The notes: generated by a model from the letters alone, not told the origin. A stretch of DNA of 64,000 bases from Solea solea (GCF_958295425.1 NC_081143.1:23059281-23123280), one strand, 5' to 3'. Numbered from the stretch's first letter, positions 26,475 to 42,181 are shown. Numbers and translations are program-made.

Positions 26475-29400
26475 ATGTTGAGGATTACGATACGGGCTGA
26501 TATGGGGTCTCTGTGGGTGTTATTCTGCGTGATCTACACACAGATTTGGACCGTGTCCTCCGATGATATAGTGGTGGCGTGCGGAGGCTTCGTGAAGTCC
26601 GACGTGGAAATCAACTACTCTCTCATCGAGGTGAGAGAGAGTAACTAGCTTAGCAGCAAGCTAACGGCTAGCAGGTTTATCGTAGTAAGCTAAAGGTTAC
26701 GCAGAGACTGGAATGAATGACACTTTAAATGTAATATGTATTAATGCAATATTGTAATACAGTTTACATTTACATGTATGTAATAAGACGTTAGTATAGC
26801 GACGCACTGTTCAGGTTTTGTCGTAGTTCTGTGTTAGCCGAGCGCATTCACGGTTGACTGGAAAGCTATATGGGAAATTATATGAAATGGTTATACGCGA
26901 CTGCTCACTGCTAATCTTAAAGCTTATCTGTGTGGATGAAGACGGTGGCCAATCCCTCTTTATCCACGGGGTCCTTACTTAGTCATTTGGTTAATTATGG
27001 AGGTTGTCATTTAAAAAATGGTTAGTTAGTTGGTGACAGCTGACACAATATGTATATCAATTGGCCTACTTCTAATGCTAATATACACCATTTCTTACCT
27101 TCCTAGCCCTAACATTTTAGGTTTGGTTATGATTCATTTAAGTTCTCTTTCATTCACAGATTAAACTTTACACAAAACAAGGTTCTTTGAAATATCAAAC
27201 GGATTGTGCTCCAATCAATGGCTACTTCATGATCCCGCTCTACGACAAGGTATGGAAAGAAAACACTAAAACAATTTGTGATTGTACATGATGTTCATGT
27301 ATAGAGACATACCACAAACACACACACGCATGTAATGTAAATGCATACGTTCATTGTTGTATTTAACTGGTTACTTATCTTATACATTCTCCAGCCACTG
27401 AACTGTAGCTGTAAAAAATGTAGTGTGTAGTATTTAAAAAATAAATAAAAAAATGTGAATGAAAAATGTAAATAGAAAAATGTCTTGTTTTTTAAATACA
27501 GGGAGACTTTGTTTTGAAGATTGAACCTCCTCTTGGATGGAGTTTTGGTGAGATTACCACGTCTACATCTTCACAATTCATATTGTTTGCAATACCTTTT
27601 GTGTTTATGACTTTTTTCTATCCGAATTTTAAATCTCACCAGAGCCTACTGTTGTCGACCTCCATGTGGACGGAGTAAGTGACATCTGTACGAAAGAGGA
27701 AGACATCAACTTTGTTTTCACAGGCTTCTCAGTCTCGGGAACGGTGAGATGTGTTTGAAAATGTCCCTTTTGCATCCATTATCTCAAGTTGAAGATTGTT
27801 AAAAATCAAATCTGAACTAAGAAAAGATGTTGGAGCTTAAAAGATGGTGGTGTCAATATTCCTCGCACATAAATCAGCCGTTCAGGTCTACTTCTTAAGA
27901 AAGTTATTTGATTAGTTATTCTTTTAACACGTGTTGCTTTTGTCTCATATTTTCTATTTATAATTTCCCAGTTTTGGGATCAATCCATCCAAACTTGTTT
28001 TGTCCTGTAAAAAATTAAACTCACTGATTTTCCCTCCTAATGTTCTGTGTTTCATTCAGGTTTTGAGTAAGGGTCATCTCCTGGGTCCGACAGGAGTAGA
28101 AGTCCGACTGAGTCGACAAGGAACAGAAGAAAAAATCCAGAGTGTTGTCACGCAGCCCGGAGGAAAGTGAGTGTTTCGCGCATCTTTTTGGTCAGTGGAT
28201 GCACATGTGTCTCAAAATGACGGATGTTTTAAGACATTTCTTTCATTTTGTCTCACTAACACAGGTATACCTTCCTCAAAGTACTTCCTGGGATTTATGA
28301 CATCACAGCTTTCCATCCCTCTTGGACTCTGGAGAAGGTTTGTGTATTTGCTTCTCCTATTAAATCCCTTAAAACTAAGTTATTGAGGTACTGCCATCGC
28401 AATTTTTGCTTCCTGTACGTTTTGTTGTTTACTGAAGCGGAGCTGTGAAGTGATCATTTCTAATTCTAGAAAACTTTATCTAATTAAAACATGAGTATTT
28501 AACCATTTTGTACTTAATGTACCCAAAATAAAAAGGTTACTGTTCTTCACATTGATGACCCTGGCAAGTCGTAAAATTTCAATGACAAAAGTTGTCACAA
28601 TTTATTGGAAATTGTGGATTCTCTGAACCTATTCTGTGTCAGTAGCTGTTGCTCTGATTTGGACTCAGGAGGCTTGAGAGCTTTCAGTGAAGCGGTGCAT
28701 AATTTGTCAAGACTGTGTGAAAAATTAAGTGCCATAGAGACCAAAGCATCCCACTGGTGGGATAATGAAAATTATGATCATGATTATTAAGATTTATATC
28801 CATGGATGTCACCCCAGTGAGAAATACGTTGGAGCCAGAATCTTGTATTCATTAGTCATACACAGATGTACTGTAGGTAAAAAAAAATAGAGAAATGAAA
28901 GTGAAATATTTAACCATTTAAAATAAACACAGTATAGTTATAAAGATGGATTTGTGCATTGTTTATCTGAGGCGGTTGGAGCTTATACTGACTTCTTTTA
29001 ACAATCCCCTGGAGGCGATATATTCTTAGTTCCTTAATTACTTCACTGAGAAAACCATAAGACTCCTATATACTATATATGGTCCATGTTTTGTGAACAA
29101 ACACAGAACTGGTTTTGCTTACAGAGAGATGGTGACAGCCCCACCTTCTTTCTCCCTCTTTCTCGACCAGTTATACCTGCAGCCTCACTGTTCTACTTTC
29201 TCTCCAAACCTCAGTCAGGAATATCATTTATTTGAATCGCAGTCACCTTTAATTTTTTTTTTTAATGTAGAATCAGTTCAGAATCAGTTCAGTGTAGAAA
29301 AGTTCTGTGAAGTTAGCAGGTTTGAAATGTAATGACATCACAATTTCAGCCGTAATTACCCCGCTCTCGACTGTGTTATTATTCTGACCCTGGCTATAAC

Positions 29401-32400
29401 TTACGAGTTGACCTTTATCATAGAGTGTTACCACGGTGCATGTCTCCAACGCCAACGCTCTGGCTGCTGAACATCTGGTGGTTGGAGGCTACGATGTCTC
29501 GGGGGAGGTCCTCAGTGATGGAGAGCCCATGAAAGAAGTCACCTTCCTGCTTTACTCGGCCACAGTCCAGAAAGAGGTAAACCAGTGTTACCTCATTTAT
29601 TATTTTAAGAAAATTCAGTTTCACTCCTTGTTTTTTTCAAAACAGGTAGTTTTTTTAATGACAAAATTATAAATTGGTCGGACTTAGTTTTTATAGAAAA
29701 TAATTGTTCTGTTTACATAATAGTCATGATTAGGATTGTAGTTTTCTTCAATGGAAATACATCAAAAGTTCAAGGTTCTGTATTGCTGTTTATGCATTGA
29801 ACACACACACACACACACACACACTTGTAATTGCTTTGACTGTTTGACCTCAGATATGTGAAAGGTTTCTGTTTATCAATTGTTTTTCTTTTTCTGCTCA
29901 TAAAGAAATATAAAACTCACAATTAACTGGTTTCTCCAACTTTCACACAAGAGCAGAAATCAGTCTCGATATCGACTGATTTGAACCAGGGCCGAACAAT
30001 GAATCAAAATTTTACAATACAGATTTTCAGATTGCGGAAGGCGCGATATTTCTTAGAGCCAAAATATGTCAAAATAATTGCAATTAGATATTAACTCAAA
30101 ATCTAGTTTGAACTTGTATATTGTGATAACCTTATGGGCTAAATCATCCTAACTCTTTTGTTAATTAATATGTAATGAACTGTTTGTTGTTATTTCTAGG
30201 ACGTCAGTGACTGTAACACAACCCCAGTGGAGGGGGCAGATCCCGGGGACAGCTCCTTGATTTTCCTGTGCAGTGCACTGTCCAGGGATGATGGCATCTT
30301 CGTCTTCCCCTCTCTGGCCAGCGGAGAGTACACTGTGGTGCGTCTTTATTTATTTATTTGCTCACATGCAGCAATAATTTCCCGGCAGTCCCTCACGTAC
30401 ATGTGAGCCTTTTAAGTCCATACGCTGCATAAGCATGTTGTTGGATGATACTTGATCATTCTGTATCTGGTGCTGAATGACGGTTAGCTTTTTTGAATCT
30501 CTTCAGAATTACCGCTAAACTCTGGTTCATGTAGAGATTGTGAATAATTGTGAATCACACTGAATGGCTATTGCATAAAATGTGTTCAGGTGCCCTTCTA
30601 CAGAGGAGAAAGGATCACTTTTGATGTTGCTCCATCAAGGATGAGCTTCAAGGTGGAGCACAACAGTTTGAAGCTGGAGGTAAAGCGTCGGATTATATTA
30701 ATTTTCTTTGGTCTTTATATTTATCTTTTTAAGTTAACGCACAGTTCTGTTTCTGCCACTCCGCATGCAGCCTGTCTTCAGAGTCATGGGCTTCTCTGTG
30801 ACGGGCCGAGTTCTCAACAGTGTTGACGGCGAGGGCGTACCTGATGCTGCAGTGACCCTTAACAACCAGATCAAAGGTTACCATGCTGCAACACCACACA
30901 CTACATAAAAATGGACACACTAATGTGGTTGATCTACAAACTTTTGTTGTGAAGCCTTAAGAGTCATGATTTAACTGGTGCCAGTGATGTCACTTTTTGA
31001 AACTAGAAGTTCATGGACTTATTCACTTCCATCCTTGCAGAGTTCTTTTGGCAACTAGCTGAATCGCCCCCTGGTGGCTAACAGCCAGTTCTATCCTACT
31101 TCTTAGGCTTCATTTTTCACAAGCTATGTTCATTTTTATGTGCTGTCAATGTACAACCCAGTAATGAAACAACAAGAAAACCCTCTCTGTGTAAACATAT
31201 TCACGCTTGCTGTCTGTATACTCTGTCTTCACAGTTGTCAGCAAAGAGGATGGTTCCTACCGCTTGGAGAACATGACGGCTGGCACCTACACCATTCGTG
31301 TCAACAAGGAGCTGATGTTCTTTGAGACGGTCACTGTGAAGATCGCCCCCAACACACCCCAACTTCCTGACATCATCACCGCAGGGTACGTGTAGCTTGT
31401 TTTTTTATGTGTTTTAATGATTCATTCTACATGCATGCTCTTTCTCATTGCTGACAAGCCTTATGATGCCTCTCCAGGTTCAGTGTGTGTGGGCAGATCT
31501 CCATCAGCCACCTGCCTGAGGGCATGAAGCAGCAAGGTCGCTACAAGGTCACCCTGACACACCAAGGTCAAGACAAGACTTCCAGCCGCACCATCGAGTC
31601 TGACCCACAGGGGGCCTTCTGCTTTCAGGCCAAACCTGCAGACTATAGTGTCCATGTAAGACTCTTAATGTCAACTGAATGAATACTTGGAGCCAAGACA
31701 CATTAATACATTTATCTGCATTGGCTTGGAAATGCATTACAAGAGAAGGCACCTGCTTTCTTATCTACTTTATAAAACAGTGTATTCAAACTCATTTGAC
31801 TGCAGTATCTTAGTCTCTGATCACATGAACAAAAACCTTTAGGTCTTCCTGTATTTAGTAATGACCTGACATAGTTAAATACTGTTTTGCTTGTGACTTT
31901 CATGGCCAATTTCAGCGTGCACATAGTTGTATAATGAATGCTCACCTTTCTACAGCGTAACTTTGCTTTCTCCTTCATGTGTTAAGGTGTCTCTTCCTGA
32001 GCCAGAGGTGAAAGCAGGACTCGCTCTGCAGCCTCAGGCCCTGCAGGTCTCCCTTGTGGATCGGCCACTCACAAACCTGCTTTTCACCCAGTTCATGGCG
32101 TCCGTCTCTGGAAAGGTCTTCTGTCTAGGTAATTGGCTTTTTTATACAGTAGATGTTATTTTTATTTATGGAATACAGTCTCACCTTTTCACTTGTCTTA
32201 TTTATACAGCAAATGATGATGTAGGATAAAGATTTGGGATTTTACTGAATTCTTCGGTTGTTATGTTTTTTGTTTTTTTTTGGTTTTTTTCTCTTACACA
32301 AGCTGACCTTTTGTCTTCTGCTTGACCTCTAGCTTCCTGTGATGACCTCTCAGTCGTGCTGCAGCCAGTGAGTCGTCAGGGAGACAGAAGGGCTGTGGCT

Positions 32401-35400
32401 CTGTCTAGCAGTAACGACATCCTCAGCTTCTCCTTTGACAACGTTCTGCCAGGGAAATACAAAGGTCAGAATCCACTGATATTAATAATAGATTTTATTC
32501 TATATAAATCATAATTGTAATATCCAATTAGAGCATTTACAAATCAAAAAATGAGTGGCTGTAAGTGTGTGTGTGTTTTCTCCCATTTTAGAAGGAATTG
32601 CAGGCAGAAAGTATAAACTGATTTCTCATTTTCAGAATCCATTGATGAATGACAGCTAATATTTCCTAAATGATTGTCAGAAAATCAATCAGTAATTACC
32701 CTTACCCGCTTTATGGAATAAAGCGGGTAATATTCTTTGTAATATTCTTTGTGTTCATACATCTTTGGAGCACATTTGCTCAGTTTGGTGTGTTGCTGGG
32801 CCAGAGTATGTGCAAGATGTTTACCTTCTTAATCAATTGCTTTAAAATTTGATAGTTATTAATTAGGACCCCTGTGAGGAAAGCCCGAACATCAAGTCAT
32901 CATGGCAGCTTAGCCTTGCTCTCTGGAGCTTGTCTGACAGTTTTAATCCCCTTCAGTAAATATGAACACATTTGTTTACCTGTTACTTTGACTGTAAAGT
33001 ATTTTAATTGCTGTTAATTCTCTCAGTGAGTATTTCACACGAGGAGTGGTGCTGGAAGCACAAGGCCATGGAAGTGGAAGTACTGGAGTCTGACGTCTTA
33101 GGGGTGGAGTTCAGACAGATTGGCTACATCCTGCGCTGCTCGCTCTCCCACGCCATTACTTTGGTGAGTAATTGGTAACTAAGTTCATTGGTAGTAGGTG
33201 ATGTGCATGTCATTACAGGCAGTGATGAGCCGATATGATACTCAGTATTGGTATCGGTCCGATACTGGTCAAAATCACTGGATCCGATATCGGACAGGTA
33301 AAAGCTGAGTCATGTTGTGGGCTGTTCATTTCTTCTTTATGGGAGAAGAATATTTGTTCCACACTTGGAGAGTTATGTCTAAGAAATAGCTAACATAGTT
33401 GAAAGTAGAAAGCTCACACAGTAGAAAAGGTCTAAAATGACTGTATCTGACTGATATTGTTATCGGTAGATATTCAAGTTTGTGATAACGGTATCGGACA
33501 TGAAAAAGTGATATCGTGCCATCCCTACTTACAGGTGGCAGCATATCCGTCTTTTATTCTGATTCTCACTCCATGGGTTTTTCTTTTCTGCACAGGAATT
33601 TTTCCAAGACGGCAGCAAACCGGAGAACGTCGGCATGTACAACCTCTCCAAAGGAGTGAACCGCTTCTGTCTCTCTAAGCCTGGTGAGGTCCATTCTCCT
33701 CACCTCTCATTAGCTAAACATAGTGTGAATTAGCATACCGAGAAAAGGAAAACATCCCTGAAAAACTGTTCCCCCTGTGGATCATTAGAGTAGATTTGTT
33801 GAGCCAAAAGGTCTGTGTCTGACTTACCTAAATATAAAACTGGAGCACAGTAATTAATCAACTAAACATGGCTTGTCCAGGTGTTTACAAAGTCACCCCT
33901 CGCTCCTGCCACCAGTTTGAGCAGGATTTCTACACCTATGATACGTAAGTAATCGGATTCTGTCTCCATTAACTTCTGTGTTAAAAGTCCTTTTATATTG
34001 TGCCTTAAAGTAAAGCATGTTCACTGTGTCTCTTAACAGCTCGGCTCCCAGCATCCTGACCCTCACTGCAGTGCGACATCACATGACCGGACTCATCACC
34101 ACTGACCAACTTCTGGACGTCACCGTTACCATCAAGTGAGACTCATCGCGGCTTCACTCATGTTTCTCTGACATTCTCTGACACTGATTGACTGTCCTAA
34201 ATGCGCCTTCCTTGATCAGGTCGTCCATCGAGAGTGAACCAGCACTGGTGCTGGGACCCTTACGCAGTCTGGAGGAACAGCGGCAGGAGCAGCAGCTGCA
34301 GGAGATTCAGTTACGACGTCAGGAACGAGAGCGGCGTGCTGCTGAACAAGATGCCGGCGCCAGCGACGATAACCCGCCTATCCAAGAGAAGGCTGATGAA
34401 CTGACGGGCCCATTCCACTATGAGTTTTCCTACTGGGCCAGGTCAGTTACTCAGTGTTTTTACTGCAGTTTAAATGATTTCTTTGATCATTGGAGCTATC
34501 AAAGTAAGGTTTACAAGGTTGGAGTTCACCAGGAAATGTGTCTCTTGCATATCCTAGTGCTCTTTGTCCTTGCGTAGTGTGATGAGCTGCTGTCTGGTTT
34601 TAGAAGCTAGGGTTCTCACTGATAATGTGACGGCTCTACAGGTTGTTATTATGACTACACTCTCAGTTGTCATTCTTTCATCTTTGTGGGAATTCAGTGT
34701 GTTTATTGGTACTGTATGTGTTTGCACAGGGCAGGAGAGAAGATCACAGTGACTCCCTCTTCCAAGGAACTGCTGTTCTACCCACCTGAAGTTGAGGCCA
34801 CTATCACTGGAGGTAAAAAAACAACTTCACACACAGACCAAAATGTACATCTATAATCCGTTTTTTGTTGTTTCTATTGTTGTGGCTGCTGCTTCTTTGT
34901 GCTTTGCTGCAAGCATAAGCCTAAAATGTAAAACTCTCCCGTCTGACAGAGTCATGTCCGGGTCGGCTGGTGGACATCGCAGGACGAGCAGGCCTCTTCC
35001 TGAAGGGCAAAGTCTCACCAGAACTACAAGGCGTCGAGATCTCTATCACTGAAAGAGGAGCTGGTGCTCTGCTCATTACTGTGGCCACGGATGAGATGGG
35101 AGCATACAGGTAAGAGAACCTGCTCTGTGCAGAAAATCCACTGTAGCCATTACTCTGTCCTAATTACTGCATTGAGATACTTGCTGGCACAAACACTACA
35201 TACACACCTGGACCGGTATATCACAAAGAAGGGTTTGCTCCCTGAAGAAAGGTGTATTAAAGCAGTAGCGTGTAACTCTTTGATATAAACCAATGTCCGT
35301 TACATTCAAACCATTGTCTTATGGGTTCAAACGATGCTGATTAAGACGGTCAGATCCACACGACTCTCTCCATGTTCTTCAGTGTAGCAGTGCTTTGTTT

Positions 35401-38400
35401 TGTCTGTGGAGAGACAAAGTGATGCTGCGTTTTACATCACCACTGATTTAGGGAAGGCAGTAAAGTGAGACGGCAGTGAACTGTCGTTTAAAGAATTATC
35501 CCCGGCTCTCTGAAACATGAGTAACGGGGAAACGGATGTTTAAAGAGAACTTAAGGTTAAGGAAATAACCCCTGTTTTCTGAAACTTGTGGGGTAGTGAG
35601 ATATTGAACTGAATGTTGAAAGACTGATTGGAGGTTTTCGTTGTTTTAATTATTGATTCCAGGAAATGAATACAATTCTAACAATATCTAGTGTATTCAG
35701 TCTGGAAACCTCAGTTTTGAAGTTTTTCACTGCTTTATATATTCATCAAAAACTTCTGATGGCTAGATAACCCACACCATTTTTTACAGAAAACATTTTT
35801 TTTTAGTATTTGAACATATGCTTAATGCCTAATGTAAGGCTGAAACAATTATTAACCGATTGCTAAATGAATCGCCAACTATTTAGATAATCTCTGAATC
35901 TGTGATTTTTTTAAGGATTTAAACCAGTTTCTCTGAATTTTTCAGCTTCTTAAATGTGAATATGTTCTAGTTTCTTTTCTCCATAGAACAAAGAAATCAT
36001 TCAAACTGAGTCATATTTGGTTTGTTGACCAAACAAAATGTTTGGTAACATCATTATTATCAAGTTTGAGAAAGAATTATCAACATTTTATGGACAATAT
36101 GGATAATATATTAAAAACCAAAAGCTCTTTGAAATCTACTATTTTTAAATGTCTGTTGTTATTTTATATGAGCGTTAAAGGTGACGTCATGATTCATACT
36201 ATAAAAGATGCATTCACGGACATGTAGTCACATACACATGACTTCTGCTTTGCTTGTTCCAGTGTGGGTCCACTTCACAGCGACCGTCAGTACGACATCA
36301 GCGCCAGCAAAGAAGGTTTTGTCCTGAGTCCTGTGGAGGGAACGCGGGGGGATTTCAAGGCCTTTGCCCTGGCTGGTGTGACCTTCAAGGTACATGTAAC
36401 CTTCCTCCTAACATCACCTGCTACTTTCACGTCCACTGTTTGACCTTGAGTATCTTTACAGTTAAACTCCTTGTACTCATTTACTTCTCCCACTGATGAT
36501 GTGGTACGAAGTGAATGTGGAATGACGGGATAAAAAAAAGCCACCGTTAATTCCTATCACTGATGATAAACTCTATAAAACAGCTTCCTGCTTTGCCGGG
36601 GTGCCGTCAGTGGCTTCGCCTTTGCACTGCATTTATTAAAGGGATGTGCAGTTATCTACAGTGACCATGAGATCCTGGCCCAAATAATCACTGGCAGTTA
36701 CCCTTTCAGATTGTCTGAGGAATTACTTTGAATTTTTCTTTACGGCATTTACGGAGTTTTTGTGTCCTTGTTCATTCTTCTTTTGTAAACACTCCAGAAC
36801 ATCACAGTCTCAAAACTCCCCTGCCGTCCTAATTATGCCACTATTTCACCACTTTGTGCCATGATTGTGTATTATTTTATTTATTTTTTTTAAGTCTGTG
36901 TGAGTTTGGCTACAGTACACATTGAGTCCACATTGTGATAAAAATGAAGGAATTCCACCGCAGTTTTAATAACTTTTTGCTTGACTTGACCTGACTTTTT
37001 GAACAAATTCATGACCATTTTTGTTTTAAAACATAAATTCTGCTCTGGATATTCCCGTTTTCCACAGGGGAACAAAAACAGAGGTTTAAAAACATTGCTT
37101 GCTCCATTTGTTGTGAAAACTTTGTGTTTTTCTGTATTTTTTTCAGCCTGGACGGACAAAAACTGAGAACATTAGTATTAATGACATTCCCCCTCCTGAC
37201 TGGTTCTTATTGCTGCAACTGTGAGCTAACTGCGCACTTAACTCTTAATTTAGTTTTTTTCATTGTTCTTACTTTTCACAATTATTGTTTGTCGTCAGTA
37301 TTATACTCTGAAACTAAGCAGACGAGGGAATCGATTCCCCATGTACACCAGCATGCACATGTACCTGGATGGTCACGTGATATAAGTTTTTTGTTTTTTT
37401 GCTAGGGATTGGAATCGGTATCGGTCAGTATCGGTATCTGTACGATACTGGTTAAAATCACTGGATTGGATATCGTACAGAGAAAAATGTAGAATCCGAT
37501 AGGCCAAAAATCCTATATATCGTATTCTTCCCTATGCACAGACTCTCTAAATAAATATCAGGAAAACCATTTTAGCTGAGTCATGTTTGGGCTGTTTATT
37601 TCTTCTTTTTGGGAGAACAATATTTGTTACACAGTTGGAGAGTTGTGTTTTTGAAATAACTCGGCACAAATGTGTCGTTAACAGCTTCATATGTTCATAA
37701 GTAGTATAAAATAAATGTATCGGGACTAATATCGATATCGGTAAGTACTCGAGTTTGTGGTATCGGACACAAAAAAGTGGTATCGGGATATCCCTAGTTT
37801 TTGCATGGACCCAGGTTGTTTCTGACATGGAAACGTTAAGTCAAGATGTTGTCAAGTCATGATGAGATCCATAACCTTTACCCTTTTTCTCTTTTTCATC
37901 AGATCAGATCAGAGGATGGTCAGCCCCTCTCGGGCGTCCTCCTGTCTCTGAGCGGAACTCAGTTTCGTTCCAACCTTCTGACACAGGACACCGGCCTGCT
38001 CACCTTTAATAACCTGGTATTGATCCCCTAGCAATTTGTTCATTTCATTCTGTCTTTCTGTGGTGTGAGATATGAGCCCTTTAAGGCTGATTGCAAGGAC
38101 ACTTCGACCTCTGTTGTGGTAGCCGATGTATGTTTTCATGCTTTTCATTTGACATGATCTCTGCTCCTGTCTCCTCAGAGCCCAGGTCAGTACTACTTCA
38201 AGCCCATGATGAAGGAGTTTCGCTTCGAGCCGGCGTCTCAGATGATCACAGTGGAGGAAGGTCAAAACCTCAGTATCGACATAACGGGCGTTAAGACTGC
38301 GTACAGGTATACAAAATTACCTGGAATTGCCATTTCTTGTTTAGTTTAGGTTTAACATTTACAGTGTGTCTAGAGTGTCATGCAAATGTTTTTAGAATTA

Positions 38401-41400
38401 AAAATAGAGGTCAGTTTCAACAGTTTTGTCATAAAGTTGTTTTTTTTTTAACTATTGTCAGTTAGACGACAAAAGACCTAATTTAATGATATCGGAAAGC
38501 AGCATGGGATCATGGGAATTTCGCTGTCTCATTTACATGTAGAGCTCACGCAGCAAATGGCGATGAGCTGTTGTGATCCATTTGTGACAAATAGATACAA
38601 TAAAATGAAAAAACAAAAGACAACACACTGGCTCACTACAAGTACCAAATAGTTCCTTTCTCACTCAGATGATATAATTAAAAGGCCACCGAAATGAAGT
38701 GGTCCATTTCCTTTAACAGAAATACAGATTTATATGGATTTAAAGAATGATGTGGAAACGTTAAAACGAAGTACACTAAGCCAGACTGCCGGCCACTGAC
38801 ACTGAGGCACACTGAAAACAACTGCTTTACAAGTCACATGTTTGTGGAAAACCAACCTAAACATGGTGTGGCGAGGCAAGCTGGGACCATAGGTGGAAAA
38901 GAGGCTTTAGTCTCATAGCTTGTATGACCCTTTAATGAACCGTTAAGTATTATATCTTTAACTTCAAGCTGTAGTAAAAGTAAAGATGCCGTAATTACAC
39001 CCGTTCCTTAGATTCTTGTCCTTGAACCTTTTTGCCCAGCACTGGTTTCACTGGACTCCAGAAATGTCTATTTTCCCACATGTGTCTGATCAGTGTCACG
39101 GTGTTGTGCCTTTGTCCACAGCTGCTACGGAGCGGTGCAGTCCCTCAGTGGGGACGCGGAGCGCGATGTTGCTGTGGAGGCAGTGGGTCAGGGAGAGTGT
39201 AGCCTCTACAGCGAGGACACAGTCACTGACGAGGAAGGCCGCTTCAGACTGAGGGGTCTGCTGGTGAGGCCACTGAGAGCTGTCCAAATCTCACTGAACT
39301 GAATCACACTGGTCCAAAAAGGAGAAACGGGGAAAACATACCTTTTGTATTCAGACTCAGTACTGCTTTTATTGTAAAACTTAATCAACTGTGTGTTTCC
39401 TTGCAGCCGGGTTGCAAGTATCTGATTCAGCTCCGTGCTGAAGGAAATGACCACATCGAGAGGGCTTTACCACAACACAGAGCTATAGAGGTAAGCAAAC
39501 CATTTGATTCCAGACTTCCTGTACAACAACACAGTTTTTCCTGATGTTTGGAAAAATTCATTCAGCCCATGGTAAATTAAAGAAATATTTAAGTTTAAGT
39601 TTAGGAGAGACCAGGTAACAAAAGTCCATAGTGTCTGAGTCCAGCTGCACTATTTGTGTGTTTAAATATAACACCAGCGTTCAGTAATCAAGATGCTAAA
39701 ACTACACATCTCCTTATTTAGCACATTGTAGGTCTGTCTTGTGATCCCCACCCAAAAGATGTGTCATCAGTGATGGGAGAAATTACTGTTCTCAGCCTCT
39801 CAAATGTAATGACATGCTTTTGTTTAATCCATCTTTAAAAAGAAAAAAGGGTGTGAACCATCAGCAGTGAGATTAAGTTTTTGTATAACAATCAAAAAAC
39901 ATGTTTTTTTTCATTATTTTTTCCATTTGCTCTAAAATACAAATGTAATCCCCAATCCACTGATTCACAAACAGTATCTCTACTGTGTGGACATGAAAAG
40001 CTGAAAAACCAGTGCATACACACAAAAAAAGAACACGGTGAACAGGTCACCGTGCTTGATACAGCTGTACCCTATTTAAGAAGACTTCTCATTTAAAAAA
40101 AAAATATATATATTTTGCCTCCACACATTTAGGAGATGAGTCAATAATGAAAGACGTCAGTTTATTTGTTATGATTGATTTTTGAATATCCAATCCAATC
40201 CAACTTTAAGAATAGCCGAAACAAAGTGCTGTAAAGGTTCTAACCCTTGAACCTTGGCTGAAGTGAAAACATCAGAGCTCTTTTGCTCAACTGAAAACAC
40301 TGAAACACTGAAAACTAGATTGGAGGATATGGAGAACTTGAGATGTTAAAACGACTGATTGTGATCCCGTTTCCAAAACGCAGAACAAAAGCAGCGATAA
40401 TCTTGTTGCAAGTTTAGACCTCTCGGTTCATAATTTCAGCTTTGCCTGAAAAGTGTCGGGACCCCCTAATCTCTCCGACAAGCCTGGAAATGCCTTCATT
40501 CTGCCTAATTCTCTGTTATTAAAGCACTGTGACTTGTACTAAAGCTGTATCTAGACTTGTTATTTTTAAGAGTTCATGGTCGTGTGTGTTCACCCTCAGG
40601 TTGGCAGCACTGACATCGCCGGTGTCAACATCCTCGCCTTCAGGCAGATCAATCAGTTTGACCTCAGCGGGAACGTCATCACGTCCCCGGAACATCTACC
40701 AACGTTATCGGTTCGACACGTTTGTTTTTCCTCATGTGATCCCAGCTTTTGATGAATCTCTACATCTTCTCTGCAGTAGTTCTATGGCGGCTTTGTGAAG
40801 AGTTTTTTAATTTAACCCTTTATTATCTGCTTTGCCCAGGTGAAGCTGTATAAGAGCGACAACCTCGACAATCCAATCAACAGCGTCTCTCTGGGACAAT
40901 CCCTCTTCTTCCACTTCCCTCCTCTGGACAGAGACGGAGAGGTATCAGCTCATAATTCTCCTAAATGTCTTAATGTGCTTTTGAATTTCACTAAATGTAT
41001 GTACATGATGATGAGCCAGTTATCTGAAGTCTCCTCTCTCTCTCTTCTGCAGACCTATATTCTGATGCTGTACTCCACGCTGTCCCGCTCTCAGTACGAC
41101 TTCACTCTGCCTCAGGTCTCCTTCACGTCCAGTGGCCACCACAAGCACATCACGCTCACCTTCAACCCCACTGTAAGACGCACATGCCTCACAGTTAAAC
41201 CACTCCACTGTATTTTCTGCTGTTTGATAGTGTCGGAAAGTCTCAGGAATTATGACACACAGTGAGATACGTGTGTATTTATTTGTCCTTTAATTAGCCA
41301 GGAAGGTCCCATTGCGATACAAGATCTCTTCTTCAGATATAAAACTCGCAATAGAAGCTAAAAGGAAGTAGTTAAAGGAGAGTAAAGAAGAGAGACATAA

Positions 41401-42109
41401 TAAAAGTAAATAGGCCATACCAACAAGATCCTTAATCCAAACCCCTCAGAAAAGCAATGTAAAACAACATGTTTCTTTCCTTTTGACGGTGTTTAAAAAC
41501 AGCAGTGTCTGTAGGGAAATTGTGTTTTGCAGCTAATGATTTGGTGGTTTTGTGCAAAAGTTACATATCACAACACCTTGGTATCACAAATTTTAGATGC
41601 TTTCATCCGCATTGGGTCTTAGTTCACAGAAGTATAAGTAGTTATAACTTGATTATGATACATGGTTGCTCTTGCTACCCGAGCTCTACCAAGGGTTTCT
41701 ATGCATGTGTGAAGTGTGGCACTCGGGCACTTTCCATGGATTGTAAATAAAATAATGTTATATTTTTAGTTCATGAGTTTTATAAGAATAACTTTTGTTG
41801 TATGGTGGCTGACGAACAATAGTGGTAACAGGAAGTAGCCGCACTTTTGCACATGCATCGAACCAACTGTATTTTTCAGTACAGATGGGGTAGAAACGGT
41901 GGCATTTCATTGATGTGTTATTTATTATTTTGCCAGTGCAGTGAAATGCAAAAAACTTTTTTTTTGAGTCATGCGATTTCTAAATGGCATTCTTAATGTA
42001 CTGAATCTGTTTCCATTGTATTCATTGATCGGTCAAACCTTCCCACCTCCCCAAAGCATAAAGGTTTTTTTATGCACAAATTAAAAACAGATGGAAACTC
42101 ACTAGTGTG

Positions 42110-42181
<72 letters not shown>

